A DNA stretch of 33,758 bases from Candidatus Heimdallarchaeota archaeon (GTDB taxonomy: Archaea; Asgardarchaeota; Heimdallarchaeia; Heimdallarchaeales; Heimdallarchaeaceae). A program made the translations under genes and the position numbers. The stretch spans positions 1 to 33,758 of the forward strand of contig JAAFKI010000074.1 in assembly GCA_021399345.1 (NCBI GenBank), in the 5' to 3' direction. Below the pieces are notes generated by a model. It saw only the letters and a list, made by a program, of their open reading frames with translations. It ran no database searches and was not told where the DNA came from. This document shows, piece by piece, positions 1-8,841 of the stretch. The stretch's first letter is position 1; the number at the start of each line of letters is the position of its first letter.

Positions 1-82
1 GCCAGGACGGGGATTTGAACCCCGGATCCTATAAGGAACTGATTTTCAAGACCAGCGCCGTTGTCCGCTTGGCTATCCTGGC
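1..82 (-). tRNA. tRNA-Ser (UGA anticodon)
   Basis: On the minus strand the 7-bp acceptor stem GCCAGGA/TCCTGGC closes the molecule. The T arm is CGGGG-TTCAAAT-CCCCG. The anticodon stem CTGGT/ATCAG encloses the 7-nt loop CTTGAAA, which puts TGA at positions 34-36. An extended variable arm of class II type lies between the anticodon and T stems, as expected for serine. The 3' CCA is not encoded inside the window, because the gene ends exactly at the window edge. No intron is visible in the anticodon loop. Confidence 0.95.
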
Positions 83-176
83 AATCAGCGAGCAACATGT
101 TAGGGGGTAAAGTGATTAAAAATATATCTAAAGAAGTTATATATTCTACTCAGATATCTAGAAAATTTACTATTTT

Positions 177-467
177 TTAACCTCCATGTGATATTGGTAT
201 AATTCTAATTTCCATATCTGACTTAACTGGAAAGTATAATTTTCCTGTGCTTTTTAGCTCAACTTTATCGGATAATATGAGATAACCTGGGCGTAGATCT
301 GAATCACTTATCAATATATTTACGACCTTTTCATGTTCAGATAGTAGAAAAATTAAGCCATCTAGCAAATTCGTTTCAGCATCAATCTTACCCTCTATCA
401 ATCTTTGAACAGAAGGAATTGATGGATGGAGTATGATTTTAATTGAGTAATATTCCAGAAGAATCAC
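177..467 (-). CDS. MoaD/ThiS/SAMP-like beta-grasp (ubiquitin-like) protein with C-terminal Gly-Gly
   Basis: This 96-residue protein has the size and pattern of the MoaD/ThiS/SAMP beta-grasp family: an N-terminal beta strand (IKIIL), a central helical stretch (ETNLLDGLIFLLSEHEK), then the strand-turn pattern YLILSDKVEL and a final IRIIPISHGG. In the family the C-terminal GG is adenylated by an E1-like enzyme. The protein then acts as a sulfur carrier for molybdopterin or tRNA thiolation, or is conjugated to target lysines as a SAMP. Nothing here separates these roles, and no E1, MoaE or JAMM protease gene lies in the window. The start is GTG at 467. The gene follows the gelsolin-like gene by 27 nt on the same strand, so co-transcription is likely. 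The fold call is from pattern only. Confidence 0.72.
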   Translation of the reverse strand: MILLEYYSIKIILHPSIPSVQRLIEGKIDAETNLLDGLIFLLSEHEKVVNILISDSDLRPGYLILSDKVELKSTGKLYFPVKSDMEIRIIPISHGG

Positions 468-494
468 CTAAAATAAGATAAATAGTAGGTATTA

Positions 495-1439
495 TTACCC
501 TACTTCAATTTCAAACATACCGAGTAAATCTTCTATATCTTGAGCAATTGCTTCGTCTTCTTCACTTAACTCAGCCCCTTCCTCTGGTTTAAGAAATTCT
601 ATTGCTCTTACAACACCATTTTCACAAATCATTCTTGGAACATGAGAACTTGAGAAAAATATTCCTTCTGGTGGTTCATCCAGTTCTTCGAATCCGCCTG
701 TATATGTTTCTGTATATACTTTGTTCCCAATTATTACTAAATCTCTGTAGAATCCTTTAGGAGCTCCTAAATCTTTCAGAACTTTAAATGATTGATCAAG
801 TATTATGTCACTTTTAACTACTGCTTTTTCTTTAGATGCAGCACTTGTTGTATCTTTAGGTATCAATGCTTCTTCAGGTTTCTTAATTTCTATAGATTCA
901 GACTCTAGTGCTGAAAGTATTGTTGGCATAGGCCGATTTCCTGGTGCCCCCATCTTTGCAAGATGTGTTGGTAATTCAGAAGCAGGCACTTGTGCTGGAC
1001 GATCTTTTAGTCTTTCATCATCGCCTTCTTTTGAATCTGGAATAGGGGCTGGTGTAGAAGCTGGTATACTTTCTTGTTCTGCTCCTTCCTCAAAAACATT
1101 AATTCTACTTTGTCTATCAATTATTTTTTGAGCTCGGTTTACAACAGTATCAGGTACAGTGTCTGTTTTACCAATTTTTTGAAGCATGGCAACAAATTCT
1201 GCAGTTTCATCATCTTGATCGCAAGATTGTGGAACATATGCAAAGCCATATTCCTTCTTCCTTATATCAGATAAAGCCCTACTTCCAATAAACTTCTTTC
1301 TTATTGGACAACTAGAACCCTTCCACAACCACATTTTCTTATCTTCTTCATCCACAACAATGAGGACTTTTTCTGGACCTAGTTGCAATTCAGTTGATTC
1401 AACTAAAGTACCATCCTCTTTTACTTCTAAATATCTCAT
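495..1439 (-). CDS. Gelsolin-like domain protein with Pro/Glu-rich linker
   Basis: This is a 314-residue soluble protein. Residues about 20-75 carry the pattern VLIVVDEEDKKMWLWKG, then a basic FIGSRALSDIRKKEYGF segment, which resembles a gelsolin-homology domain (a strand ending in W-x-G, then the long helix R-A-x-x-I). Residues about 115-205 form a low-complexity linker rich in Pro, Ala, Ser and Glu. A second compact region follows at about 210-290, and the C-terminus is strongly acidic. Gelsolin-like domains in actin regulators sever or cap filaments, and Asgard archaea encode profilins and gelsolin-domain proteins. An actin-related role here is inference only, since many archaea carry single gelsolin-like domains of unknown function. 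The ATG at 1439 has no convincing Shine-Dalgarno site. The gene is probably in one unit with the downstream ubiquitin-like gene. Confidence 0.6.
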   Translation of the reverse strand: MRYLEVKEDGTLVESTELQLGPEKVLIVVDEEDKKMWLWKGSSCPIRKKFIGSRALSDIRKKEYGFAYVPQSCDQDDETAEFVAMLQKIGKTDTVPDTVVNRAQKIIDRQSRINVFEEGAEQESIPASTPAPIPDSKEGDDERLKDRPAQVPASELPTHLAKMGAPGNRPMPTILSALESESIEIKKPEEALIPKDTTSAASKEKAVVKSDIILDQSFKVLKDLGAPKGFYRDLVIIGNKVYTETYTGGFEELDEPPEGIFFSSSHVPRMICENGVVRAIEFLKPEEGAELSEEDEAIAQDIEDLLGMFEIEVG

Positions 1440-1618
1440 TGTAGTTTCACACTCTAATTATCTACGAACTACATATGTAAATTCGTTTAATAAAACTTAT
1501 CGAAAGCTACCAGTGAATTAAAATCAAAATTTTTTTAAGAAAAAGTAAGAAATTTTGAAAAAAAGTAAAATTGGAAATAGCTAACCAAATCAATTAAACA
1601 TTGTTTTCATGAAATCTT

Positions 1619-2347
1619 TTAACTTAAAATACTAGCTACTTTGCCATATATGAATTTCAAAAGATCTATGAAAGAATCTATCCATAAGCTCACTGTGTTT
1701 AAAATCGGTACACCTTGTCTTTCGATAATAATAGCAAAAAATATTGTCCCAAAAAATCCAATGGGTTTTCCTAAAACATCATGAGCCCAAAACCACGCTG
1801 CATTGTATGTAGACCCATATGAAACATCAATGGTTATTGTCATGGCTATTACAAGAGCAATTCTTAGGAAGTTTCCTACAACTAGAGCTAAAAGGGAATA
1901 TAATGAGGCTTTAATCTTTTTACTTGCTTCTGCTGGTGTAACTATAATCAAAGCCATCAATAACGCTCCTGCTTGCATTCCAGTACAGGCTCTCACAATG
2001 GCAAATTGACGACTAGCTGATATTGATTTTATTACAGGGGTATTTCCTCCATGCCCATCCAAGCCGCTTAGAAAATTTGAAATAATTATAAAGAGAGAAT
2101 TTCCATATTCTATTTCATTGTATAAAGGGGCTTCTTCTATATTGAATTGGTATAACTCCAACATTCCAAAAACGCTTTCATTTGTGATTTTTTCTAGAAA
2201 ATAGAAATCAGGGACCAGATAAAACACTAATGTTAGAACTACAACAACTAAGAATGATAATAGGGCGTAGGTTTGCTTTTTCCTTCCTTCTAATTCAGTT
2301 AAATTTCTCAATTGAAGAAAAGATTTTTGCTCTACCGCATTTGCCAT
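1619..2347 (-). CDS. Archaeosortase/exosortase family membrane transpeptidase
   Basis: This 242-residue protein has several hydrophobic membrane segments (about 28-46, 83-93, 125-137, 148-172 and 193-208). The family's catalytic trio is visible: Cys121 in VRACTGMQAG, Arg162 in GNFLRIALV and His189 in WFWAHDVLGKP. Archaeosortases process C-terminal tripartite signals on surface proteins and can couple cleavage to lipid attachment at the outer face of the membrane. The exact subfamily cannot be assigned by eye, and no protein with a clear C-terminal sorting signal (short motif, membrane helix, basic tail) is encoded in this window, so the substrate is elsewhere. The gene lies 87 nt downstream of the PolD gene on the same strand, and the two are probably unrelated in function. 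ATG at 2347. Confidence 0.88.
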   Translation of the reverse strand: MANAVEQKSFLQLRNLTELEGRKKQTYALLSFLVVVVLTLVFYLVPDFYFLEKITNESVFGMLELYQFNIEEAPLYNEIEYGNSLFIIISNFLSGLDGHGGNTPVIKSISASRQFAIVRACTGMQAGALLMALIIVTPAEASKKIKASLYSLLALVVGNFLRIALVIAMTITIDVSYGSTYNAAWFWAHDVLGKPIGFFGTIFFAIIIERQGVPILNTVSLWIDSFIDLLKFIYGKVASILS

Positions 2348-2434
2348 TACTCTTCATCCTCAAAACATTTCAGATAGTTAAAAACTATTCGTTTTGTTAA
2401 AAAACAATTAATCTTAGATTATTTATCTAATCAT

Positions 2435-5400
2435 TTATTTGCTCTCAACTTCTGGTTTGATGAAGTAATCAGAAAGTTTTACAGTTTTATCAATTTTCTT
2501 TGATGTACCCTTCTTTGTTGCTAGAGAGGGCCCTTCAATAAATAATGATTCAACATTATGCTTGATTATATCTAATCTGTTTCTTAGATATTCAGAAAGG
2601 CCATATTTGTTAACTAATGAATCAGCCATGCCAAAATATTTTGTAATAGATTTCTCAAATACAGTAAGATTCAGATTTGGTTGTTTGCAGTTTGGACATG
2701 TTTCAGATAGAGGTATTCTTCTGTACGTCCTGTTACATTTTGTGCATCTAAATTTTTGTGACCCAAATCTTCTCAAATTTCCAATAAGATCAGGAATAAA
2801 GTGGTTTACAATTATTCTCTTAGCTACGTCAGTAACATCAACAGCTCGAATTAGTTCAGCCACTTGTAGCTGAGCATTCACTTTGTCTACCATTGTTGTA
2901 AGATTTTTGTAAGCTGTTGAACTAGGGCCATCAAATATGTGCGATGTTTCATGTGAGTAGTGAAAACCCTCATATGCTGATTCGTTATCTAATCTATTCT
3001 TAATTAAGTCAATTAGTGGTAACACTGATTTTGGAGAAGAACCTTGTAAACTAGCTTCATAGAAGGAGAGAGGATACCTCAAACATGTATCAACATTATG
3101 TGATTCATCATCAACTTCATGTGGATTTAGATTGGCAACCAAGATTAAAGGGGCATCCATTTTACCCCCTCTAATTTCGGGAAGGTAAAATTTAGAGAAG
3201 TTGAGAAAAGCGTCAAGAGCTAAGAGGATAGAATCTTCATCACCATCCGCATTGCGTCGCTTCGCTGCATGCCAATATGGGTGCGCAAAGTTCACTTTTG
3301 CTTTAGTGAATCCAACTATTCTGCCCACAATACCTGCAGAGGTATGAGGTGCAAGTCCAATTATTATTTTTCCAATTATATCTGTTCGATTCGTTGCTTT
3401 ATAGAATCTGGGAAGATCATATACTTTCTCAAGTAATTCATCGATATAGTTTGCAACATCTAGAAGATGTTTTCCCCCATCATCGTTTATTATAACATCT
3501 TGTATCTTTAGTTCAACGATTTGATCTCCTTCTTCCAAAGGCTTACCTTTAACATCTACAGAGTAGCCTAGTTTATGTAATTTTTGAACCGTTACCCCCA
3601 CTTCTTTAGGTTTAAAGTGTGTTAAAATCGCGTCTGTTGAATCAAACCTTATAGTTCCATCTCTGTAGACAAAAATGTTGTGTTTGGCTCTAAGAATCCC
3701 TTTTTCAATTAATTCAGGTATTTTGTTTTTATTCATAAGTTTCTTTACAGCTTTAACATTTTTAGGAAAAGGAACTCCAATTATTTTCTTAGCTTCTTTT
3801 ACGCGATCGCTTATTGGATAAGAGGTTCTTGAGTAACTAACTGCTTTTCTACCGCATTTTGTGCAGGTTTCACCTTTCAAGTTAATTCCACAATACTCAC
3901 ATCTTTTGTCAAATTCAGTTTCAACACCGCACGAAGAACAGATTGATTTATTAATTAATTCACCACATTGAGGGCATTTTCGTAGAGCAAGATCAATGGA
4001 TATTTTGTTATTTTCTGCAGCTTTGTAAAGATCACGAAGCCTTCCTCCCTTTTCTTCTATAGGAAAGAGAAGATGTACTGGTGGTCTCATTCTTCTGCCT
4101 TTAGCTTTCTCAGGACGCCCCATTCTCGCTCCAGTATACACTGAACATTTTTCTCTTATCTCGAATCTACTGACAGAATTAATAGCTGCTAAGACTTTAC
4201 CCTTTGAATTAGTAAGTTTTTCAAGTTTTCCGTTATTTATCCCTAGTGAAATTAAAAGAGGAGAACTGTGCAAACCAAATTTTATTTTGTTATCTACTAC
4301 ATTATGAGGTATGAATATTTTTTCTAAAATTTCTTTAATTTTCTCATCAAAAGTTACAACTAGGTTTTGTTCTTCTTCAGAACTATTATCTGTCACATAC
4401 TTACGCAATAAAACATATTCTTCTATGGAAATGTTTGACCAATGATAGGTATATTCAGGATGAAGGGGGATGTCAAATACTTTTGAAATAGCTAAAGTTT
4501 CTTCTGAAGTTGGAATTTTAAAAAGGGGATCTTTTATGAAATTTCGAATTTTCTTAGCTAAACTTTGAGACAGAATTTCTTTGTCTTTCAAAGAAATTTC
4601 CCTGTATTTTGACTCTAACTCTTGAATCCACCACTCTTCGCAATAACCAGAAGGTACCAAATCATGACTATTTTGGTTAAATTCCCCTACACCATATAGC
4701 ATATCTCCTAAAAACAAAATTTCATGAATTTGATTTGCTAGAGACTTGGCTTCTTTGTAACTATTAACTTTTAAAACATCACCGTTTTTCAATTTAACAA
4801 TTGGAGGGTGAATAGAATCTACAGGCATAACAATTGCACCTTTACCAGGACGTTCAGTTCGTACATGAGTCCCACAAGCTAGAAAATCATTTGTTAATCC
4901 CATTAAAGCTGGATGAATTCCCATTCCAGCAAGTCCTGTGTTTCTAGATCTCCCATATCTAATCCTAAAGCCGCCAATTTCAGAAGGATGTGCAAAAACA
5001 GGACGACCTGCAATTACATCCTTGATATAACCTTCATCAGAATGAATTTCAAGTTCCTCTTTGTTTTCAGAATCATCTTTAATGTCATATTCATCTGAAA
5101 CATCTTCGTCTATATGGGTTCCAGTACCTTCATGAATTTTTATTAATTCTTGAAACCATTCCCAGCCATCCAGTTTACTTTCTAGAATCCTTCTTTGAAG
5201 TTTCTTTGAACGACCAACTAATCCATCATTAAAAACTAAACAAGCACCACCCCTTAAACGATTTGTTTCAATTCTTTTCAAATCACGATTTCCGGACACT
5301 TCGACCTTATCTGTGGGTTCTCCTGTAATTTCAATGGGTAAGTTTTGAGCAGCAAACCTTTGTTCTTCTTTTGTTGTTGGAAGTTGTAAATGACTCACTC

Positions 5401-5992
5401 GATTATATAATTCGAGCTCCTCAATATATCGTTCCACTTCCCTTTGATTTGGTCTATACCTTGAGATTCCTAATGTTTTCCTTACATAATCAGCTAATAG
5501 AACACTCATTCCTGCAGCAGTTCCTCCAGCTGAACGAATTGGACCTGCATAATACACAGCCAAATATTCTGAACCATCATCATTCTGTTTAATCCTTACT
5601 TTAGCTATTCCCTCTATTGGAGCTGCTGTTATACTCTCGGTTATAACTGCTAAAGAGCTTCTTATAGCCAGTTCAGCTAGTTCCTCTTTTGTCCCTTGAA
5701 CCAATTTTCCTAGGCATATATCTCCAGCAATCTTAAAAGCTACATGCTCCCTAGACATGTTATTTCCTTCATATTCACGAATCTTTTTCCCAACACCGTC
5801 AGGACCTATAAGGCCTTCAACTCTATCAGCAATATCTTTAGCAATAGGAATTTCTACCTCGGGAACTGGATCCAAACCTTTTTTTCTTGCTTTTGATGCA
5901 ACAGAGTATATTTTTTTGAGCTGTTTATTTAAATCATTAAAATATGCTTGAATGCTGATAGATAGATGGTTATTTTGACTGATTTTATTCAC
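2435..5992 (-). CDS. polC: DNA polymerase D (Pol II) large subunit DP2
   Basis: The 1185-residue catalytic subunit of the archaeal D-family replicative polymerase works with the exonuclease subunit DP1, which is not in the window. The catalytic motif NADGDEDS is present at about residues 913-920 within HPYWHAAKRRNADGDED. A first zinc-binding region with several CxxC knuckles lies at about 669-712 and a second (CTKC...CPNC) at about 1081-1101. The C-terminus carries TVKLSDYF, a PCNA-interacting (PIP) box-like motif, as in other DP2 proteins. Length is normal for the family, and no intein interrupts the conserved blocks. Translation starts at GTG (5990-5992). The gene is divergent from the RNase H-fold gene and shares its upstream region. 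Identification is secure. Confidence 0.98.
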   Translation of the reverse strand: MNKISQNNHLSISIQAYFNDLNKQLKKIYSVASKARKKGLDPVPEVEIPIAKDIADRVEGLIGPDGVGKKIREYEGNNMSREHVAFKIAGDICLGKLVQGTKEELAELAIRSSLAVITESITAAPIEGIAKVRIKQNDDGSEYLAVYYAGPIRSAGGTAAGMSVLLADYVRKTLGISRYRPNQREVERYIEELELYNRVSHLQLPTTKEEQRFAAQNLPIEITGEPTDKVEVSGNRDLKRIETNRLRGGACLVFNDGLVGRSKKLQRRILESKLDGWEWFQELIKIHEGTGTHIDEDVSDEYDIKDDSENKEELEIHSDEGYIKDVIAGRPVFAHPSEIGGFRIRYGRSRNTGLAGMGIHPALMGLTNDFLACGTHVRTERPGKGAIVMPVDSIHPPIVKLKNGDVLKVNSYKEAKSLANQIHEILFLGDMLYGVGEFNQNSHDLVPSGYCEEWWIQELESKYREISLKDKEILSQSLAKKIRNFIKDPLFKIPTSEETLAISKVFDIPLHPEYTYHWSNISIEEYVLLRKYVTDNSSEEEQNLVVTFDEKIKEILEKIFIPHNVVDNKIKFGLHSSPLLISLGINNGKLEKLTNSKGKVLAAINSVSRFEIREKCSVYTGARMGRPEKAKGRRMRPPVHLLFPIEEKGGRLRDLYKAAENNKISIDLALRKCPQCGELINKSICSSCGVETEFDKRCEYCGINLKGETCTKCGRKAVSYSRTSYPISDRVKEAKKIIGVPFPKNVKAVKKLMNKNKIPELIEKGILRAKHNIFVYRDGTIRFDSTDAILTHFKPKEVGVTVQKLHKLGYSVDVKGKPLEEGDQIVELKIQDVIINDDGGKHLLDVANYIDELLEKVYDLPRFYKATNRTDIIGKIIIGLAPHTSAGIVGRIVGFTKAKVNFAHPYWHAAKRRNADGDEDSILLALDAFLNFSKFYLPEIRGGKMDAPLILVANLNPHEVDDESHNVDTCLRYPLSFYEASLQGSSPKSVLPLIDLIKNRLDNESAYEGFHYSHETSHIFDGPSSTAYKNLTTMVDKVNAQLQVAELIRAVDVTDVAKRIIVNHFIPDLIGNLRRFGSQKFRCTKCNRTYRRIPLSETCPNCKQPNLNLTVFEKSITKYFGMADSLVNKYGLSEYLRNRLDIIKHNVESLFIEGPSLATKKGTSKKIDKTVKLSDYFIKPEVESK

Positions 5993-6136
5993 CCTTTTTG
6001 TTATGTTCGCGAATTATTATTCAAGGAAATTAAGCTAAGGGGTTCTCGGAGATATCATTAATTATACTTGTTTAAACGTTTCCTTTTCTGTAAACAAAGT
6101 GATAAAGCTTTATTAACACAAGGAGTTTGTTTATTT

Positions 6137-6748
6137 GTGATTAAAGTAACAATAGCAACCAAGAATTTTAGGTTTTTGTATAGACTTAATGAAATCTTAG
6201 ATGGTATTAAGGAAATACAAACTAATCACATTTTACCTAATGAATTTATTCCTGAAAATGTAGATGTAGTCATAACAACTGAAATTGAAAAAAAATCTGT
6301 TGACTGGAAGAAAAAATTCATTCCAAAAGCATTCAATCGTTATTATTTGTATTCTAATATTTACTTAATGTATATTGGAAAAGAAAGTTTTTCTGAGGTA
6401 ATCATAGGAATAGATCCAGGAAAAACCATTGGATATGCTGTTGTTGCTGATGGAGAAACTATCATAAGCGTATCCGAGATTTACACAGCAGTTGACACTG
6501 TTAAAGAAGTAATATCCACCTTTTTCAATATTGAAACAGATAAACTAGTCATTAAAATAGGGGTTGGGGGTGGGAAAACTAAGGACGAGATAGTTCAAAG
6601 ATTGAATAAAATTTTTTATGATAAAGTTCCCATACATATAGTTAGAGAAGACTTTACATCAAAAACAAGACTAAATTCAACAGAAGAAAGATTTAGCAAA
6701 AACATAACATCAGCTTTGTTGATTGCAGCTAGAGAGAGCTATGTTTAA
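6137..6748 (+). CDS. RNase H-fold (RuvC-like) predicted nuclease, archaeal
   Basis: About 203 residues from the chosen GTG at 6137, which has AGGAG 11 nt upstream (6121-6125). A longer in-frame reading back to a TTG at 6068 adds 23 residues without family character. The core motif EVIIGIDPGKTIGYAVV, with Asp93, is the first strand of RuvC/YqgF-type RNase H folds. A GVGGGKTKDEIVQRL segment and a C-terminal helix (NITSALLIAARE) follow. In active RuvC-type nucleases the last helix carries an Asp in a DALxxA pattern; here the equivalent reads SALLIA, so that acid seems to be replaced. The protein could use different residues or be a binding rather than cutting protein. I do not recognise a named function. 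It faces the PolD gene head to head, which hints at DNA metabolism but does not show it. Confidence 0.65.
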   Translation: MIKVTIATKNFRFLYRLNEILDGIKEIQTNHILPNEFIPENVDVVITTEIEKKSVDWKKKFIPKAFNRYYLYSNIYLMYIGKESFSEVIIGIDPGKTIGYAVVADGETIISVSEIYTAVDTVKEVISTFFNIETDKLVIKIGVGGGKTKDEIVQRLNKIFYDKVPIHIVREDFTSKTRLNSTEERFSKNITSALLIAARESYV

Positions 6749-6805
6749 AATTCTTAGTTGGATTCTCGAAAAATAGAGTTTTTGCATTACCCAAATATCT
6801 AAAAG

Positions 6806-6876
6806 TATTTAAAAGTTCGTAGTATAAAACTACCGTTCGAAAATTATAACAAAATTGTCAAGAGGAAAGAGAATCT
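6806..6876 (+). promoter_or_regulatory. Promoter of the moxR-VWA unit with a TATA box inside a palindrome
   Basis: The box AGTATAAAAC is the centre of the inverted repeat GTAGT-ATAAA-ACTAC (6819-6833), and GTTCG is repeated directly on both sides (6815-6819 and 6835-6839). The distance from the box to the ATG at 6877 is about 50 nt, leaving a leader of roughly 25 nt with the purine-rich AGAGGAAAG as a likely ribosome-binding site. A palindrome covering the TATA box is a typical place for a repressor, but no regulator is identified. Confidence 0.5.
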
Positions 6877-7758
6877 ATGGAAGGCGTTGTAATGCAGGAT
6901 AAGACAATTGAAGAAATGATTGAGGAAATACAAAAACAGTTTAACATTGTTGGAAGAATAGGTGAGCTCCGAAAATGTTTAGCTGCTAAACTGGCAAACC
7001 GCCATATTTTACTAGAGGGTGATGTTGGTGTGGGAAAGACAACACTTGCAAATGCAATGGCATCATATTTTTCACAAAATCTAGAAAGAGTTGACGGTGA
7101 TGAAAGATATAGTTCTGCTAAACTTGTAGGCCATTTTGATCCTCCAATGGTAATTGAACAAGGTTATTCATGGGATTCTTTTGTTACAGGTCCATTGACA
7201 AAAGCTATGAAACAAGGTGCTATCCTCTTTCTTAATGAATTAAACAGAATGCCAGAAGGCACTCAAAATGTTCTCCTTTCAGCTATGGATGAGGGAATAA
7301 TTATTATTCCAAAACTTGGAAAAGTTAAAGCACAAGAAGGCTTTTTCATTATTAGCGCAATGAATCCCGCTGAACTTGTTGCAACAACCCCGTTAAGTGA
7401 AGCTTTGAGAGACAGATTTGTCTGGATAAGGTTGCAATATCAATCAGAGGAAGAAGAGGAAAATATAGTTAGAGTGCGAACAGGCATAAAGGATGATAAA
7501 ATCATAAAAATAGCTGTAAAAATTGTTAGACAGACAAGAGATTGGCCTGATTTAAGAAGAGGAGCATCTATTAGAGGAGCACTTGATTTAGCTTCCATAA
7601 TACGTTTTCTTGAATCTAATGATATCGAATCATGGATTGATGGTTCTATTATGGCTCTTGCAACCAAAATAGAATTGGAAGATGGAGTAGAAAGTCAAAT
7701 CGAAGATGTGGTTAAAGACATTGTTCAAAGTGCCTTTAAAGATTTGGATTTTTTCTAG
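6877..7758 (+). CDS. MoxR-family AAA+ ATPase
   Basis: This 293-residue AAA+ ATPase has Walker A GDVGVGKT (48-55), Walker B ILFLNE (116-121), sensor 1 in IISAMNP (about 152-158) and an arginine-finger-like ALRDRF (about 170-175). The lid domain follows (about 200-293). MoxR proteins act as chaperone-like ATPases that work with von Willebrand factor A proteins to load metals or cofactors or to remodel complexes. The VWA partner is encoded 14 nt downstream. The Walker B Asp-Glu pair reads N-E here, as in many MoxR proteins. The start ATG at 6877 follows a purine-rich AGAGGAAAG leader. The target of the pair cannot be read from the neighbours. Confidence 0.93.
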   Translation: MEGVVMQDKTIEEMIEEIQKQFNIVGRIGELRKCLAAKLANRHILLEGDVGVGKTTLANAMASYFSQNLERVDGDERYSSAKLVGHFDPPMVIEQGYSWDSFVTGPLTKAMKQGAILFLNELNRMPEGTQNVLLSAMDEGIIIIPKLGKVKAQEGFFIISAMNPAELVATTPLSEALRDRFVWIRLQYQSEEEEENIVRVRTGIKDDKIIKIAVKIVRQTRDWPDLRRGASIRGALDLASIIRFLESNDIESWIDGSIMALATKIELEDGVESQIEDVVKDIVQSAFKDLDFF

Positions 7759-7772
7759 AAGAGGGAGGAGAT

Positions 7773-8837
7773 TTGTATAAAGAGGACGTACAGCGTCCTT
7801 TTGTCTTTAGAGGAAAGATGGACAAAAACAGATTACTAGAAGCCGAAATTGTTTCAGGAAAGAGGAATCCTTCAGTATACTCTAGTCTTTCTGAAGGGAT
7901 GAGTTATTACGAAATCAAAAAACAAACTGAATTGGCAATTGATGTAGATAACATGCCTGCTATTCAAGGCTTGGCGGTCTCGAATAAATTTGCTGTCGCT
8001 GAAGCACTCAATTCTAAGAAAGGATATACTATGGTTGCTAGACGTGCAGCTAAGGGAGATAATAGTGCTCCAGAATTATTTTTCATGTTAAGATCTGCAT
8101 TAGATGAAAGGACTAGACCTGTTTTTCGTAGACTAGCAAGACAAGTTATTATGAAATCTGCATTTGGAATCACTAGTCAAGGTATCAGGGGAGAAGTTTA
8201 CGAACAAACAGAGTATGAAATAGGATTAGATGAGTTTGATATTGATGAAACACTCGAACGTTTTCTACAAAACAGAAGTAGGATTCTTCAAACAGAAGAT
8301 ATTGTTAGTTTAGAAAGAAAGGAAAGGATGAAAACCGCAGTTTTAATGTTTGATACTTCAGGTTCATTGTATGGAGAGAGGTTTACAACAGCGGCTTTGA
8401 CCGTTGCTGTAATGTCTTATAATCTTTCTAGAGATAATTTCAGTGTAGTCCTCTTCAATACTCAAGCTTATACAATTAAACGAATTAGAGAAAAGGTGAA
8501 ATCTGAGGAACTCATTAATAGAATTCTGGAAAGCGAAAGTGCTGGTTATACTAATATAGCTGAAGGATTAAGATTTGGTGGACTAGAACTAGACAAAATT
8601 AAGAAGAGAAACAAATTTGGTATCCTCGTAACAGATGGTGCTTTTAATAGAGGGGGCGATCCACGTCCATTATTGAAATATTTCCCCCGTTTGCATGTAA
8701 TCTCACTTCCAAGTAAACATGATTGGGGTAGAAGAGTTTGCAAAGATTTAGCTAGACTTGGTGGAGGCAAATATGCAGAAGTATCAAGTCATCACCAAAT
8801 ACCAAGAATTTTGATGAAGTTACTTAGAGAAACATAG
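7773..8837 (+). CDS. VWA-domain protein, partner of MoxR ATPase
   Basis: A 354-residue protein. The C-terminal half (about 187-354) is a von Willebrand A domain with the complete MIDAS metal site: DTSGS at 194-198, the Thr in GYTNIAEGL and the Asp in LVTDGAF. The N-terminal half is helical and charged, as in CoxE/YehP-like MoxR partners. The listed start is TTG at 7773, with GGAGG at 7764-7768 only 4 nt upstream. An ATG at 7818 (residue 16) is the alternative. The 14-nt gap to the ATPase gene indicates one transcript and a joint function. The protein is probably cytoplasmic, since no signal peptide or membrane helix is seen. Confidence 0.9.
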   Translation: MYKEDVQRPFVFRGKMDKNRLLEAEIVSGKRNPSVYSSLSEGMSYYEIKKQTELAIDVDNMPAIQGLAVSNKFAVAEALNSKKGYTMVARRAAKGDNSAPELFFMLRSALDERTRPVFRRLARQVIMKSAFGITSQGIRGEVYEQTEYEIGLDEFDIDETLERFLQNRSRILQTEDIVSLERKERMKTAVLMFDTSGSLYGERFTTAALTVAVMSYNLSRDNFSVVLFNTQAYTIKRIREKVKSEELINRILESESAGYTNIAEGLRFGGLELDKIKKRNKFGILVTDGAFNRGGDPRPLLKYFPRLHVISLPSKHDWGRRVCKDLARLGGGKYAEVSSHHQIPRILMKLLRET

Positions 8838-8841
8838 GTGG

